NCBI RefSeq assembly: GCF_001984125.1
Contig: NZ_MTQL01000007.1
Span: 1,116,001 to 1,180,000, forward strand
DNA: 64,000 nucleotides
Source of the DNA: Leifsonia sp. ALI-44-B
GTDB lineage: Bacteria > Actinomycetota > Actinomycetes > Actinomycetales > Microbacteriaceae
Direction: 5' to 3'
Within the stretch, counting starts at the first letter, position 1. Each line of letters begins with the position of its first letter. The translations under genes were made by a program, and so were the position numbers. The notes under the pieces were generated by a model, which saw nothing but the letters and a program-made list of their open reading frames with translations, searched no databases and was not told the origin of the DNA. This document shows, piece by piece, positions 1-9,018 of this stretch.

Positions 1-237
1 ATCATCGTCCCGGCCGACACCGCGATCGGCGAACACCGACTCGTCGTCACGGGCGCGGACACCGGACGAACGGCCGAGGCGCCGCTCACGGTCGTGCGAT
101 CGGCGGAGGCGCTGCCCGGAACCGGTTTCGCCGGCACCCCGCTCGCACTGGCCGCGTTGCTCGCCCTCGGCGGCGGAGGCGCAGCCCTCGTCATCGCGCG
201 TCGACGCCGGCTTTCGCGTCAGGCGGCCTCCGAATGA
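1..237 (+). CDS. C-terminus of an LPGTG cell-wall-anchored protein (partial)
   Basis: Only the last 78 codons lie in the window; the start is off the left edge. The tail shows a sorting signal in order: LPGTG (nt 112-126), a hydrophobic stretch rich in Ala, Leu and Gly, and a basic tail with the run ARRRR. This is how sortase substrates are attached to peptidoglycan. The residues before the signal look like a beta-rich repeat domain (TAIGEHRLVVTGADTG), as in Ig-like or adhesin proteins. The stop codon overlaps an ATG of the downstream frame by four bases, but the downstream protein more likely begins at 315. Function is unknown beyond a surface location. Confidence 0.75.
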   Translation: MIVPADTAIGEHRLVVTGADTGRTAEAPLTVVRSAEALPGTGFAGTPLALAALLALGGGGAALVIARRRRLSRQAASE

Positions 238-314
238 GCGCCGACCGCAGCATCCCGAACATCTCTCCGGCCGCCGAGACGGCCACCCCGAGCTTTGAGA
301 AAGGCCGTCGCCCC

Positions 315-3300
315 ATGACGACTTCTGAACGGCGCTCAGCGTTTCTGAGCAATCCTCGCGTGCGGTCCGGCGTTTTCGCCGGTGCCGTCGCCACGATCGG
401 CGCGCTCCTGCTGCCCCTGGCTCTCGCCTCGGGTGCGCAGGCGGCCCCGGTCCCGGCATCCGCCCCCGCCGCCGTGGCACCGGCCATTGCCCCCGCCGCG
501 GTGGTCACGCCCACCACGCGCTACACGCCCACCCGCGTGCCCGACCGTATTGCGCTCACGCCCACGGGTGACGGTCGCACCCAGCAATCGGTCACGTGGC
601 GCACCAACACCGAGGTGACACCGGCTCAGGCTCAGGCGCAGATCCGCGTCGTCACCGCCCGCGCCTACCCGACCGACCAGCGTGTCGTGACCGCCTCGAC
701 GAACACGACCGTGAAGACCGATCTGGGTTACACCGAGGTGTTCCACACGGTCGACTTCACCGATCTGGCCGCCGGCACCACCTACCAGTACCGCGTCGGC
801 GACGGCACGAACTTCAGCGAGTGGCAGCATTTCACGACGGCCGCTGCGACATCCGATCCCTTCTCGTTCATCTTCCTCGGCGATGTGCAGAACGGCATCT
901 CGTCGCAGGCGTCCCGCGTCATGCGCAACGCGTTCCGCGACCGACCCGACGCGGACGTCGTCGTGCAGGTGGGCGACCTGGTCGAAGACGCCAACTCGGA
1001 AGAGCAGTGGGGCGAGGTGTTCGACGCCACCGGTTACGAGTTCGGCGAGACCAACGTGCTCGCCACGGCGGGCAACCACGAATACGAGGGCACGCTCTCG
1101 AACCAGTGGCCGGCCCAGTTCCCCTTCCCCGACAACGGCCCCGATGTGTCCGGCGAACTCGCCTCGCGCCTCGACGGCACGGTGTACTCCTACGACCACC
1201 AGGGCGTGCGCTTCATCTCGCTCAACAGCAACATGACGGATGCTCCGGCCCTCGCCGCACAGACCGCCTGGCTCGAGAGCACCCTCGCCAACAACCCGAA
1301 CAAATGGACCGTGGTGTTCTTCCACCATCCGGTGTTCTCGCTCGACGAGGGGCGCAACAACCGCTCGCTGCGCGAATCGTGGCAGCCGCTGTTCGACAAG
1401 TTCGGCGTCGACCTCGTGCTGCAGGGCCACGACCACGCCTACGGGCGCGGTAACGCCGACGCGGCCGAGGTGGGCAACCCCGAGAGCTGGGATGACGAGC
1501 GCAGCTACAACGGCACGGTCTATGTCGGATCGGTCGTCGGCGAAAAAGCCTACGACGCCGGCCCCCGCCTCTGGAACGAGAACGACGCTCACCTGCGCCG
1601 CCTCGGCCAGGGCCTGCAGCTCTACCAGCTGATCGATGTCGCGGGCGACAGCCTGCGCTTCGAGGCGCGCACGGGCGACGGCAACTACTACGACGGTTTC
1701 ACGATCGTGAAGAACGCTGCCGGCAAGGCCGTCACGGATGACCAGGCCCCCCAGGTGATCGACCCGGGCAACCCGGCTCCGTGCCTCGGCTGCAACCCGA
1801 ACCCCGACCCCACGGATCCCACAGATCCGACCGACCCCACCACGCCGACCGACCCGGGCGCCTTCGCCTACGAGGTGGTCTCCTCCCTCGACGCGGTGAA
1901 CCCGTCCAACGCCAAACTGCCCGCCGGTTCCGCCTACTCCGAATCGAAGGACCTGCTCTACCTGGGTGACCAGAACAGTCAGAAGATCTTCGAGATGAAC
2001 CCCGACACCGATCAGGTGACGCGCGAGATCACCCTGCCCGAAAACATCCGCGATCTGGGGATCGACGACGAGAAGCAGCTGCTCTACGTGGGTCAGCAGA
2101 ACCGCAACTGGGTGGTCGTCTCGATCGCCGACGCGACGTTCGGCCAGATCGTGCGCGGGCCGTTCCCGTTCATCGAGTCCAACCGCTCGATCGACGTCGA
2201 CCCGGCCCTCGGTTATGTCTACGGGGCCGTTCCCTCGCGCGGTATCGAGGTGTTGGATGCCGAAACCGGCACGTCGCTCGGCGTGATCGGCAAGACGGCC
2301 GACAGCTACTACGTGGCCGCCGACCCGACATCCGGAATCGTGACCGTCGCCTACTTCCAGGACTCGACGACAGCCATCAACCTGGCCGCCTTCGACGCGA
2401 AGAACGATTTCGCGCCGCTGTGGGAGAAGACCACGCGCGCGAAACCCCGCCAGGTCGACATCGACTCGACGCACGGCCTGCTCTACGTGGGCTACACGGG
2501 CACGACGACGGCCGGCTTCTCGGTGCACGACCTGAAGACCGGTGAACTGCTGGGCGACTTCGCGGACCCGAAGTTCGGCAAGGACCTGTACGGCATCTCG
2601 GTGGATGAAGAGAACCAGCGCGTCTTCAGCTCGAACCGCGACTTCCGCCTGAACCCTCCGGGGCAGGAAACCGTGCCCGTCGCGGTGACCGTATCGAAGC
2701 GGGTCGTCGAGGAGAAACTCGATTTCGCGCCCTCCGGCACGATCACCTCGGTGAACGGCAAGAACGCGAAGCTCCCGGCGGGTTCGGCCTACTCGCAGTC
2801 GAAGGATCGTCTCTACCTGGGCGACCAGAACAGTCAGAAGATCTTCGAGATCAATGCCGACACCGATCAGGTGACGCGCGAGATCACGTTGCCCGAGAAC
2901 GTGCGAGACCTCGGGATCGACGACGAGAAGCAGCTGCTCTACGTAGGTCAGCAGAACCGCAACTGGGTGGTCGTCTCGATCGCCGACGCGACGTTCGGCC
3001 AGGTCGTGCGCGGGCCGTTCCCGTTCATCGAATCGAACCGTTCAATCGACGTCGACCCGGCCCTGGGTTATGTCTACGGCGCCGTTCCCTCGCGCGGTAT
3101 CGAAGTGTTGGATGCCGAGACCGGCACATCACTCGGCGTGATCTCGGGCACGGCCGACAGCTACTACGTGGCCGCGGATCCGGCATCCGGAATCGTCACG
3201 GTCGCGTACTTCGACGAGCTCACCACCGTGACCAACCTCGAAGCCTTCGACGCCCGCAACGGGTTCGCCCAGCTGTGGGAGAAGACCACCCGGGCGAGCC

Positions 3301-4520
3301 CGCGCCAACTCGACGTCGACTCGACCCACGGCCTGCTCTACGTCGGCTACACGGGCACGAAGACGGCCGGATTCTCGGTGCACGACCTGAAGACGGGTGA
3401 GCTGCTCGGCGACTTCGCGGACCCGAAGTTCGGCAAGGACGTCTACGGCATCTCGGTGGATGAGGAACGCCAGCGTGTCTTCACCTCGAACCGAGACTTC
3501 CGCCTCAACCCTCCGGGCGAGGAGCTGACGAGCGTGGCCGTGAACATCTCGACGCGCGTGGGGGCGGGTGGAACGCCGCCGACCGACCCGACCGACCCGA
3601 CGGACCCGACGGACCCGACCGATCCGACCGATCCGACCGACCCGACCGATCCCGTTCCGCCGACCGGGGTCACCTACACGGCTACGCCGCTCGCGGCCAT
3701 CCCCTCGGCGGCCTCCAACGCCGACCTCGACGCCCGCCCCGTCGGCTCGGTGGTCGACCCGAAGACTGGACACGTCTTCGTCGGCAACGAGCAACGCCCG
3801 GCCCGCATCTGGGAGGTCGACCCGGCCACCGACACGGTCGTGAAGACGCTGGCGTTGCCCGCGCCCAACGCGGCCGACGAGGGCATCCGCGATGTGGCGC
3901 TCGACCCGGCCACCGATGAGCTCTATGTCGCCTACGCGAACGCGTGGCTCGTCATGAAGCCCGACACGGGCGCCCTGGTGCGCGGGCCGTTCACCTTCAC
4001 AGCCAATGTGCGCGGCATCGACATCGACCCGGCAACGGGGCGTGTCTTCGGCGCGCTGCGCGGAACCGGTTTCCAGGTCATGGATGCGGCGACGGGAGCT
4101 TTCGTCACCACCGTCGAGACGCCCGGCAGCACGTGGACTTCGCACGGTATCGCGTTCGACCGCGCGAGCAACACGGTCGTCGTGGGCAACGACAACGCCG
4201 CGGGCACCGAAGGTGTTCGGGTGTATGACGCGGCGACGCTCGAGCTGAAGCAGTCGCTGGCGCTGGCCGCCCCCGACATCCGCTCGCTCGCCGTCGACCC
4301 GATTGCGGGGCGCCTGTACCTCGGACATTCGACGACCACGTTCGATGCGAGCGGTGTGACGGTGCTGAAAACCTCGGACCTGTCGAGCGTCGCGCGCTAC
4401 TCGAAACACGAGTACGGCAACAAGGTCTATGGCATCTCGGTCGACCCGACGCGCGGGCGAGTGTACGTGTCGGCGCGTGACCGCTACCCGGCCAGCCTCA
4501 TCGAGTTGGCGCGCGGCTAA
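315..4520 (+). CDS. Secreted purple acid phosphatase-like metallophosphatase with three beta-propellers
   Basis: A 1401-residue exported protein. Residues 1-45 form a long signal peptide. A fibronectin-like domain typical of purple acid phosphatases follows (about 62-165), then a calcineurin-like phosphoesterase domain (about 182-470) with the metal motifs FLGDV (186), GDLVED (219), GNHEYE (252), FFHHP (336) and GHDHAYG (371). Two Pro-Thr-Asp repeat linkers (about 493-515 and 1083-1115) flank three modules that resemble YVTN/YncE beta-propellers. The first two propellers are nearly identical and offset by 855 bp; the third is diverged. It probably releases phosphate from organic esters outside the cell; the propellers may bind a polymer or partner. 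No sorting signal is seen, so it is probably secreted. The start at 315 is chosen for the AGAAAGG ribosome site and the signal peptide; an in-frame ATG at 234 is possible. Confidence 0.85.
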   Translation: MTTSERRSAFLSNPRVRSGVFAGAVATIGALLLPLALASGAQAAPVPASAPAAVAPAIAPAAVVTPTTRYTPTRVPDRIALTPTGDGRTQQSVTWRTNTEVTPAQAQAQIRVVTARAYPTDQRVVTASTNTTVKTDLGYTEVFHTVDFTDLAAGTTYQYRVGDGTNFSEWQHFTTAAATSDPFSFIFLGDVQNGISSQASRVMRNAFRDRPDADVVVQVGDLVEDANSEEQWGEVFDATGYEFGETNVLATAGNHEYEGTLSNQWPAQFPFPDNGPDVSGELASRLDGTVYSYDHQGVRFISLNSNMTDAPALAAQTAWLESTLANNPNKWTVVFFHHPVFSLDEGRNNRSLRESWQPLFDKFGVDLVLQGHDHAYGRGNADAAEVGNPESWDDERSYNGTVYVGSVVGEKAYDAGPRLWNENDAHLRRLGQGLQLYQLIDVAGDSLRFEARTGDGNYYDGFTIVKNAAGKAVTDDQAPQVIDPGNPAPCLGCNPNPDPTDPTDPTDPTTPTDPGAFAYEVVSSLDAVNPSNAKLPAGSAYSESKDLLYLGDQNSQKIFEMNPDTDQVTREITLPENIRDLGIDDEKQLLYVGQQNRNWVVVSIADATFGQIVRGPFPFIESNRSIDVDPALGYVYGAVPSRGIEVLDAETGTSLGVIGKTADSYYVAADPTSGIVTVAYFQDSTTAINLAAFDAKNDFAPLWEKTTRAKPRQVDIDSTHGLLYVGYTGTTTAGFSVHDLKTGELLGDFADPKFGKDLYGISVDEENQRVFSSNRDFRLNPPGQETVPVAVTVSKRVVEEKLDFAPSGTITSVNGKNAKLPAGSAYSQSKDRLYLGDQNSQKIFEINADTDQVTREITLPENVRDLGIDDEKQLLYVGQQNRNWVVVSIADATFGQVVRGPFPFIESNRSIDVDPALGYVYGAVPSRGIEVLDAETGTSLGVISGTADSYYVAADPASGIVTVAYFDELTTVTNLEAFDARNGFAQLWEKTTRASPRQLDVDSTHGLLYVGYTGTKTAGFSVHDLKTGELLGDFADPKFGKDVYGISVDEERQRVFTSNRDFRLNPPGEELTSVAVNISTRVGAGGTPPTDPTDPTDPTDPTDPTDPTDPTDPVPPTGVTYTATPLAAIPSAASNADLDARPVGSVVDPKTGHVFVGNEQRPARIWEVDPATDTVVKTLALPAPNAADEGIRDVALDPATDELYVAYANAWLVMKPDTGALVRGPFTFTANVRGIDIDPATGRVFGALRGTGFQVMDAATGAFVTTVETPGSTWTSHGIAFDRASNTVVVGNDNAAGTEGVRVYDAATLELKQSLALAAPDIRSLAVDPIAGRLYLGHSTTTFDASGVTVLKTSDLSSVARYSKHEYGNKVYGISVDPTRGRVYVSARDRYPASLIELARG
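1872..3555 (+). repeat. Tandem duplication of one beta-propeller module
   Basis: Two consecutive copies of about 0.83 kb, starting near 1872 and 2727, encode almost the same protein. Shared blocks include KLPAGSAYS, LYLGDQNSQKIFE and DLGIDDEKQLLYVG. The nucleotide copies differ mostly at third positions, so this looks like a recent in-frame duplication. Confidence 0.85.
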
Positions 4521-5122
4521 CCCGCAGCGCCCCGGTTCGGCCCGATGGCCGTCGTTGCGTCGAGACACCACTCGAGCAGCGACGGCCATCGTCCGTAGCC
4601 GGCACCCGGCTCGAGGTGCCCGCCGTTCGGGATGACGGTGACCGGGATGTCGAGGGGTTCGCCGAAGGATGCCGCGACGCCGTGCGGTGAATAGGGGTCG
4701 TTATCCGAACCGACGAGGAGCGTGGGCGTCGACGGGGTGGTGAGCGGCAGCGCGGCAAAGGCGGTGAGGGCGTCGATCCCGGCCAGGACATCCGGTTCGG
4801 GCGGCGCGACGAGCAGCACGCGTTCGACCGTGTCCTCGGCGGGCCGCGCGGCGAGCCAGACGATGCACGCGAGGCTGTGGCACACGACGATCACGCGGCG
4901 TCGGCCGTCGTCGGATGCTTCGGCGAGGGCTCGGGCAACCGCGTCGGCCCAGGCATCCACTTGGGGTGCGTCGGCCTCGGGCAGCTGCGGGTAGACCACG
5001 CGCTCACCCCGCTCGCCCAGTTCAGCGGCTAGGTGGTGCTGCCAATGCCCAGCGGGCCGGAAGTTGTCATACCCGTGCAAAACGAGAAACGCTCGAGATT
5101 CGGATGCGTCGCGAGAAACCAT
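4517..5122 (-). CDS. RBBP9/YdeN-type alpha/beta serine hydrolase
   Basis: A 201-residue alpha/beta hydrolase. It begins with the beta-strand motif FLVLHGYDN, has the nucleophile elbow VVCHSLA (Ser in the HSL context), an acidic residue in VGSDNDPYS and a catalytic His in GGHLEPGAG. This order and size match the RBBP9/YdeN family of small cytoplasmic serine hydrolases, whose natural substrates are mostly unknown. The gene is convergent with the upstream phosphatase gene and the two stop codons overlap (4517-4520). Start: ATG at 5122 gives a compact protein; a GTG at 5149 would add nine residues. Confidence 0.8.
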   Translation of the reverse strand: MVSRDASESRAFLVLHGYDNFRPAGHWQHHLAAELGERGERVVYPQLPEADAPQVDAWADAVARALAEASDDGRRRVIVVCHSLACIVWLAARPAEDTVERVLLVAPPEPDVLAGIDALTAFAALPLTTPSTPTLLVGSDNDPYSPHGVAASFGEPLDIPVTVIPNGGHLEPGAGYGRWPSLLEWCLDATTAIGPNRGAAG

Positions 5123-5277
5123 GCTCGATCCAACCGCATGCGCCGCCACCCCGGCAATTCGATGACCCGCCGTGACGATGACCGCGCCTGGCGGAATTAC
5201 TCTGGCCCTCGCAGCATCCGCGCCCTATGATCAGGGAGCGCGGAGGGGGATTCCGCCGGAAGCGGAGAACCGTGGGG

Positions 5278-6156
5278 ATGTCGACGTCGACGTATCGGGC
5301 CGGGCTTGTCACCGCGAGTGCACTCGCGGTCGTGCTGCTGTTGAGTGGATGCACGGCACCCGCGCCCGCTGCCGGGGACAGTGTGACAGCGGCATCCGTC
5401 GGCTCGGAGGCCTCGACGGCCCGTGCGACACCCGAGCCCAAGCCGACCGACGAGTTCTTCGTCGCCGACTATGAGCCCGGCGACGTCTTAGCGCGCGCAC
5501 ATGTTGCCGCACCCGATGGCTCCGTCTCGGCGGATGTCTCGTTAGTCGTCGCTGACGGACGGGTTCTCAACATGAAAGTCGAGAACATCGTCAACCGAAC
5601 GGAGCGTATGTTCACGATTTCGGTCAGCCCCGACGCCGGCGTGCAGCCGGGCGATTGCCCCGCTGGCATGAGGATGGCCGCTGGTGACATCCCGGCCGAG
5701 GCCACGAGCAATGAGCAGCCCGTCGGATGGTGGGACACGCCGAGTTTTGCCGACCCGCGATGGTGGCGCACCGTCGAGATCAACGACGTCTGGCAGGGGG
5801 ACCCGGAGACCTTCGTCAACTGCCCGGCGCAGGTCATCGCCGCGGAAACGTGGGCGTGGGACATCCCTGAGCTACCGAAACACATCGTGGCGAGCGATGG
5901 CGGACCGGCGAGGGGCGCCAGCGGAACGGTCGAGCTCGAGGGCAGCGCCCCGGTACGGTATCTCGTGGCAGACGGGGATGTGCTCGCCGAAATCTGCGCG
6001 CGGTTCGGCATCACTCGTCTGCAGCTCGACGTTCTCAATCCGCGGCGCGACCAGGTGGCCGGTTCGGGCATCGCCGTCCGCGGTGAAACGCTCAATCTTC
6101 AGGACACGCCCGACGCCCGTGCCACCTACTACCCGCCCCCGCGCAAATTCGAGTGA
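5278..6156 (+). CDS. LysM-domain lipoprotein
   Basis: A 292-residue lipoprotein. The first 25 residues form a lipoprotein signal peptide ending in the lipobox LLSGC (Cys25). The middle has no recognised domain but contains a Trp-rich patch (VGWWDTPSF). Near the C-terminus (about 226-273) is a LysM-like module, recognisable from YLVADGDVLAEICARFGIT followed by LDVLNP. LysM modules bind the glycan of peptidoglycan, so the protein is probably membrane-anchored and touches the wall. The start at 5278 gives a normal signal peptide; an ATG at 5227 would add 17 residues rich in Arg and Gly. Confidence 0.75.
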   Translation: MSTSTYRAGLVTASALAVVLLLSGCTAPAPAAGDSVTAASVGSEASTARATPEPKPTDEFFVADYEPGDVLARAHVAAPDGSVSADVSLVVADGRVLNMKVENIVNRTERMFTISVSPDAGVQPGDCPAGMRMAAGDIPAEATSNEQPVGWWDTPSFADPRWWRTVEINDVWQGDPETFVNCPAQVIAAETWAWDIPELPKHIVASDGGPARGASGTVELEGSAPVRYLVADGDVLAEICARFGITRLQLDVLNPRRDQVAGSGIAVRGETLNLQDTPDARATYYPPPRKFE

Positions 6157-6178
6157 TCACCCGACGAAAGGGAAACAC

Positions 6179-6472
6179 ATGTCGTTCCAGGCTTATCTCG
6201 ATGCAATCGAGACGAAGACCGGTCTCACGCCGCGTCAGCTCGTCGATATTGCTGTGAAACGCGGCTACGACGATCCGGCGGTCAAGGCCGGCGAGATCCT
6301 CGCGTGGTTGAAGGATGACTACGACCTGGGTCGTGGCCACGGCATGGCCCTCGTGCATGTCATCAAGAAGGGCCCGGCTATCGACTCCAAGCACGTCGGG
6401 TCGGGCGGCGCCCACAGCGACGAGTCCGAGATGCTCTGGCTCGACGGTCAGGCGTCCAAGCCGAAACCGTGA
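6179..6472 (+). CDS. DUF4287-type small protein
   Basis: A 97-residue protein that begins MSFQAYLDAIETKTGLTP, the typical opening of DUF4287 proteins. It is predicted soluble and helical and carries the segment GRGHGMALVHVIKKG seen in that family. The biochemical role is not known. A good ribosome site (CGAAAGGG) precedes the ATG. The gene follows the LysM lipoprotein by 22 bases, so the two may be co-transcribed. Confidence 0.8.
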   Translation: MSFQAYLDAIETKTGLTPRQLVDIAVKRGYDDPAVKAGEILAWLKDDYDLGRGHGMALVHVIKKGPAIDSKHVGSGGAHSDESEMLWLDGQASKPKP

Positions 6473-6684
6473 CCCTGCCGCGCCTGTCGGCCACCTGGCA
6501 TCGGGGCTCTCTGCCGTCCGCTGAGGCGAGCGAGTTGGCACCCGGGGTAGCTCCCAATTAAGTCTCAGGCGCTAGTTCGAGCGGTCGAACAGAAGCCTCC
6601 TTGTGGCCCTCATACTGGAATCGGCGAGACACCAGTGCAGCATCCTCGGCTCTCGGAACGAACGACGAACGCGAGGCGACGAAA

Positions 6685-6894
6685 ATGACCGTATACAGCG
6701 AACTCTCTCAAGAATTGGCGAGAGAGATCTTCGAGATCGCATCGGCCCGATTGAGACGGCGGGGACACGCCGTAGAACAAGATCCCGTGACGGGTCGTTA
6801 CTCCGTTGTTTACGCGGCACCGTCTCCGCGCGCTCGACGCCTGCAAGCCCGTTTGAATCGCGTTCTCGAACGAGATGCCAGACGTCGTCTGTGA
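6685..6894 (+). CDS. Small Arg-rich hypothetical protein
   Basis: A possible 69-residue basic protein beginning MTVYSELSQELAREIFEIA and ending in an Arg-rich helix. Base composition here is lower in GC than the neighbours, and the ribosome site is weak. No family is recognised. It could be a small nucleic-acid-binding protein, but the open frame could also be chance. An overlapping frame on the minus strand is less convincing. Confidence 0.4.
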   Translation: MTVYSELSQELAREIFEIASARLRRRGHAVEQDPVTGRYSVVYAAPSPRARRLQARLNRVLERDARRRL

Positions 6895-6952
6895 GGGGCG
6901 GCGCACAAAATTTCACCGCCACATTGTGTCCGTTCAGGCCGCTCGCTGCGCG

Positions 6953-6998
6953 CGACCCCAGCCAACCCGCGCCTCACAGGTCTAGACGGCTGGGGTCG
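6953..6998. terminator. Inverted repeat between convergent genes
   Basis: Perfect 11-bp arms (CGACCCCAGCC and GGCTGGGGTCG) are separated by 24 bases, just past the purD stop. It may act as a terminator for purD and the small plus-strand frame. There is no T-run, which is common in high-GC actinobacteria. Confidence 0.45.
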
Positions 6999-7008
6999 AG
7001 CGCCCCCG

Positions 7009-8334
7009 CTAGTCGGCGACGCGGGCCGCGATGTCCGTGCGGTACTGGCCGCCCTCGAGCGTAATGCGACCGAGAGCGTCGTAGGCGCGGGTGCGTGCCT
7101 CGGCGAACGTGGTGCCGAGCGCGACGACGCTGAGGACGCGGCCGCCCGAGGCCAGGAGCGTGTCGCCCGAACCATCCGAAGCATCCGAAGCATCCGAAGC
7201 ATCCGCGGTGCGGGTGGCGGCGTGCGCGATGTGCACGTGCTCGAGTGAGGATGCCTCGGCGAGACCCCCGAGCGGGCGGCCCGTGATCGGGGTGTCCGGG
7301 TAGTTCTCGCTGGCCAGCACGACCGTCACGGCCGAGGTCTCGGAGAACGCCGGCGCGGGCACGGTGCCGAGCGTTCCGGTGGCGGCCGCGAAGAGCAGCT
7401 GCGACAGCGGCGACGCCAGGCGGGGCAGCACGACCTGCGTCTCGGGGTCGCCGAAACGCGCGTTGAACTCGATCACGCGGATGCCGTTATCCGAGGCACC
7501 CTCGCGCTTCGAGGTGAGAATGAGCCCCGCATAGAGCAGGCCGATGAACGGCGTGCGCTCGGACGCGAGCTGCGCGATCACCGGGCGGGCGATCGTCTCG
7601 ACGACCTCCCGCGTGAACGCCTCCTCGCTGCCGAACGTATCGTTGAGCCACGGCAGCGGCGAGTACGCGCCCATGCCACCCGTGTTGGGCCCGGCATCCC
7701 CGTCGCCCAGACGTTTGTAGTCCTGCGCCGGCGACAGCGGGACGACCGTGTGCCCGTCGCTCACCAGGAACAGCGACACCTCCTGGCCGTCGAGGAACTC
7801 CTCGACCAAAACGCTGCCGTGCTGCAACCAGTGCGCGGCGTGGGCGATGGCCGCCTCGCGATCCTCCGACACCAACACGCCCTTGCCCGCGGCCAGACCG
7901 TCGGCCTTCACCACATACGGCGCGCCGAACTCGTCGATTGCGGCAGTGGCCTCGGCCAGCGTGCCCGCACGAACGGCGCGGCCCGTGGGAACACCAGCCG
8001 CCTCCATGATGCGCTTCGCGAATGTCTTCGACCCCTCGAGCGCCGCGGCAGCCTTGCCGGGCCCGAAAACGGGGATGCCCTGCTCGCGCAACTCGTCGGC
8101 GACACCCGCCACCAGAGGAGCCTCTGGCCCCACGACGACGAGGTCGGCACCCCACGCGATGGCATGATTGGTGACCGCGACGGGGTCGTTGGCGTCGAGC
8201 GCGACGACGGGCACATCCAGCGCGATACCCGCGTTGCCGGGGGCCGCCTGGATGTCGTGGCCGGCCTCTTCGCCGAGCAGGGACAGGACGATGGCGTGCT
8301 CACGGGCACCGGAGCCCAGTACGAGGATTTTCAC
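7009..8334 (-). CDS. purD: Phosphoribosylamine-glycine ligase
   Basis: PurD makes glycinamide ribonucleotide from phosphoribosylamine, glycine and ATP, the second step of de novo purine synthesis, in the cytoplasm. The protein (441 residues) opens with the family signature KILVLGSGAREHAI. It continues with ATP-grasp features (YVVKADGLAAGKGVLV, VLVEEFLDGQEVS) and RVIEFNARFGDPETQVVLPRL with metal and ATP ligands. Start: GTG at 8334 gives the usual N-terminus; an ATG at 8355 would overlap the divergent gene. A 9-bp repeat adds a Ser-Asp-Ala run (SDASDASDASDG) near the C-terminus, in an expected loop. The divergent partner is an SCP2-like gene. Confidence 0.95.
   Translation of the reverse strand: MKILVLGSGAREHAIVLSLLGEEAGHDIQAAPGNAGIALDVPVVALDANDPVAVTNHAIAWGADLVVVGPEAPLVAGVADELREQGIPVFGPGKAAAALEGSKTFAKRIMEAAGVPTGRAVRAGTLAEATAAIDEFGAPYVVKADGLAAGKGVLVSEDREAAIAHAAHWLQHGSVLVEEFLDGQEVSLFLVSDGHTVVPLSPAQDYKRLGDGDAGPNTGGMGAYSPLPWLNDTFGSEEAFTREVVETIARPVIAQLASERTPFIGLLYAGLILTSKREGASDNGIRVIEFNARFGDPETQVVLPRLASPLSQLLFAAATGTLGTVPAPAFSETSAVTVVLASENYPDTPITGRPLGGLAEASSLEHVHIAHAATRTADASDASDASDGSGDTLLASGGRVLSVVALGTTFAEARTRAYDALGRITLEGGQYRTDIAARVAD
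7172..7207 (-). repeat. 9-bp tandem repeat inside purD
   Basis: Four copies of a 9-base unit (GCATCCGAA on the plus strand) lie in frame and encode a Ser-Asp-Ala run in a probable surface loop. Such units can change copy number by slippage without shifting the frame. Confidence 0.8.
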
Positions 8335-8353
8335 GGGTACTAGCCTATTGGGC

Positions 8354-8725
8354 ATGGCACGCGCGCGTATCCCCGATGATTCTGGTGAAGCATCCGTTTA
8401 TCGAGCCCTACAGGCCGAGCCGAAGCCCGCGCGCGACGACACCGCCACGGCCGTGCGCTACACGCTGCAGCTGCTCGCCGAGCGCGCCGAGGGCAACACG
8501 CTCGAGGTGCGCGTGCCGCCGTTCGGTGCCGTGCAGTGCATCGAGGGCCCCCGCCACACGCGCGGAACGCCGCCCAACGTCGTCGAAATGGATGCCGCAA
8601 CGTGGCTGGCCCTCGCCACGGGCCGAGAAGCGTGGGCGGATGCGGTGGCCGCCGGCCGCGTGCATGCCTCGGGTTCGCGAGCCGACCTCACGGGCGAGCT
8701 GCCCATCCTGCGACGCCCGCAGTGA
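8354..8725 (+). CDS. Sterol carrier (SCP2-like) family protein
   Basis: A 123-residue cytoplasmic protein of the small actinobacterial sterol-carrier family. The core reads AVRYTLQLLAERAEGNTLEVRVPPFGAVQCIEG, followed by PPNVVEMDAATWLALATG and a C-terminal GSRADLTGELPI. This matches the SCP2 fold often annotated next to purine genes in this lineage. The ligand is unknown. It is transcribed divergently from purD; the two starts are only about 20 bases apart and must share a promoter region. An ATG overlapping the purD upstream ATG is used as the start. Confidence 0.8.
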   Translation: MARARIPDDSGEASVYRALQAEPKPARDDTATAVRYTLQLLAERAEGNTLEVRVPPFGAVQCIEGPRHTRGTPPNVVEMDAATWLALATGREAWADAVAAGRVHASGSRADLTGELPILRRPQ

Positions 8726-8812
8726 GAATGTCGGCGAACGCAACCCGCTATACGTGAGGCGGGCGATGACGGATGGTTGAACTGCACCATTCCGACACGT
8801 AAGGAGCTCGAC

Positions 8813-8998
8813 ATGGACCACCACAACGACGCACACGAAGCGCATCCCGACGAGACCGTCGAATCGCTGAACGAACCCGACCAGTCGTCGTCGGATGTCT
8901 CGGACGACAAGGTCGACGAGGCCACCGAAGCCGCCGAGCACGCGGCCGACGAGCAGCCGCTGGCCGCCCAGGAGAGCAGCGACACGCTCGACAAGTAA
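8813..8998 (+). CDS. Small acidic protein
   Basis: A 61-residue, strongly acidic protein beginning MDHHNDAHEAHPDETVESLN, rich in Asp, Glu, Ala and Ser. It has no Cys or predicted structure, so it is probably disordered. The ribosome site AAGGAG at 8801-8806 sits correctly before the ATG, which supports translation. No function can be assigned. It lies 20 bases before the glycosyltransferase gene and may be in the same transcript. Confidence 0.7.
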   Translation: MDHHNDAHEAHPDETVESLNEPDQSSSDVSDDKVDEATEAAEHAADEQPLAAQESSDTLDK

Positions 8999-9018
8999 CT
9001 CCCCTCAGTAAGGACCGC

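Noticed and set aside
336..2528. 730-codon open frame opposite the phosphatase gene
   Set aside because: Arg/Val/Gly-rich antisense frame typical of high-GC DNA, no family motifs, covers a clear gene.
6575..6590. GTTCGAGCGGTCGAAC as a LexA (SOS) box
   Set aside because: The actinobacterial box is TCGAAC-N4-GTTCGA; here the arms are in the opposite order.
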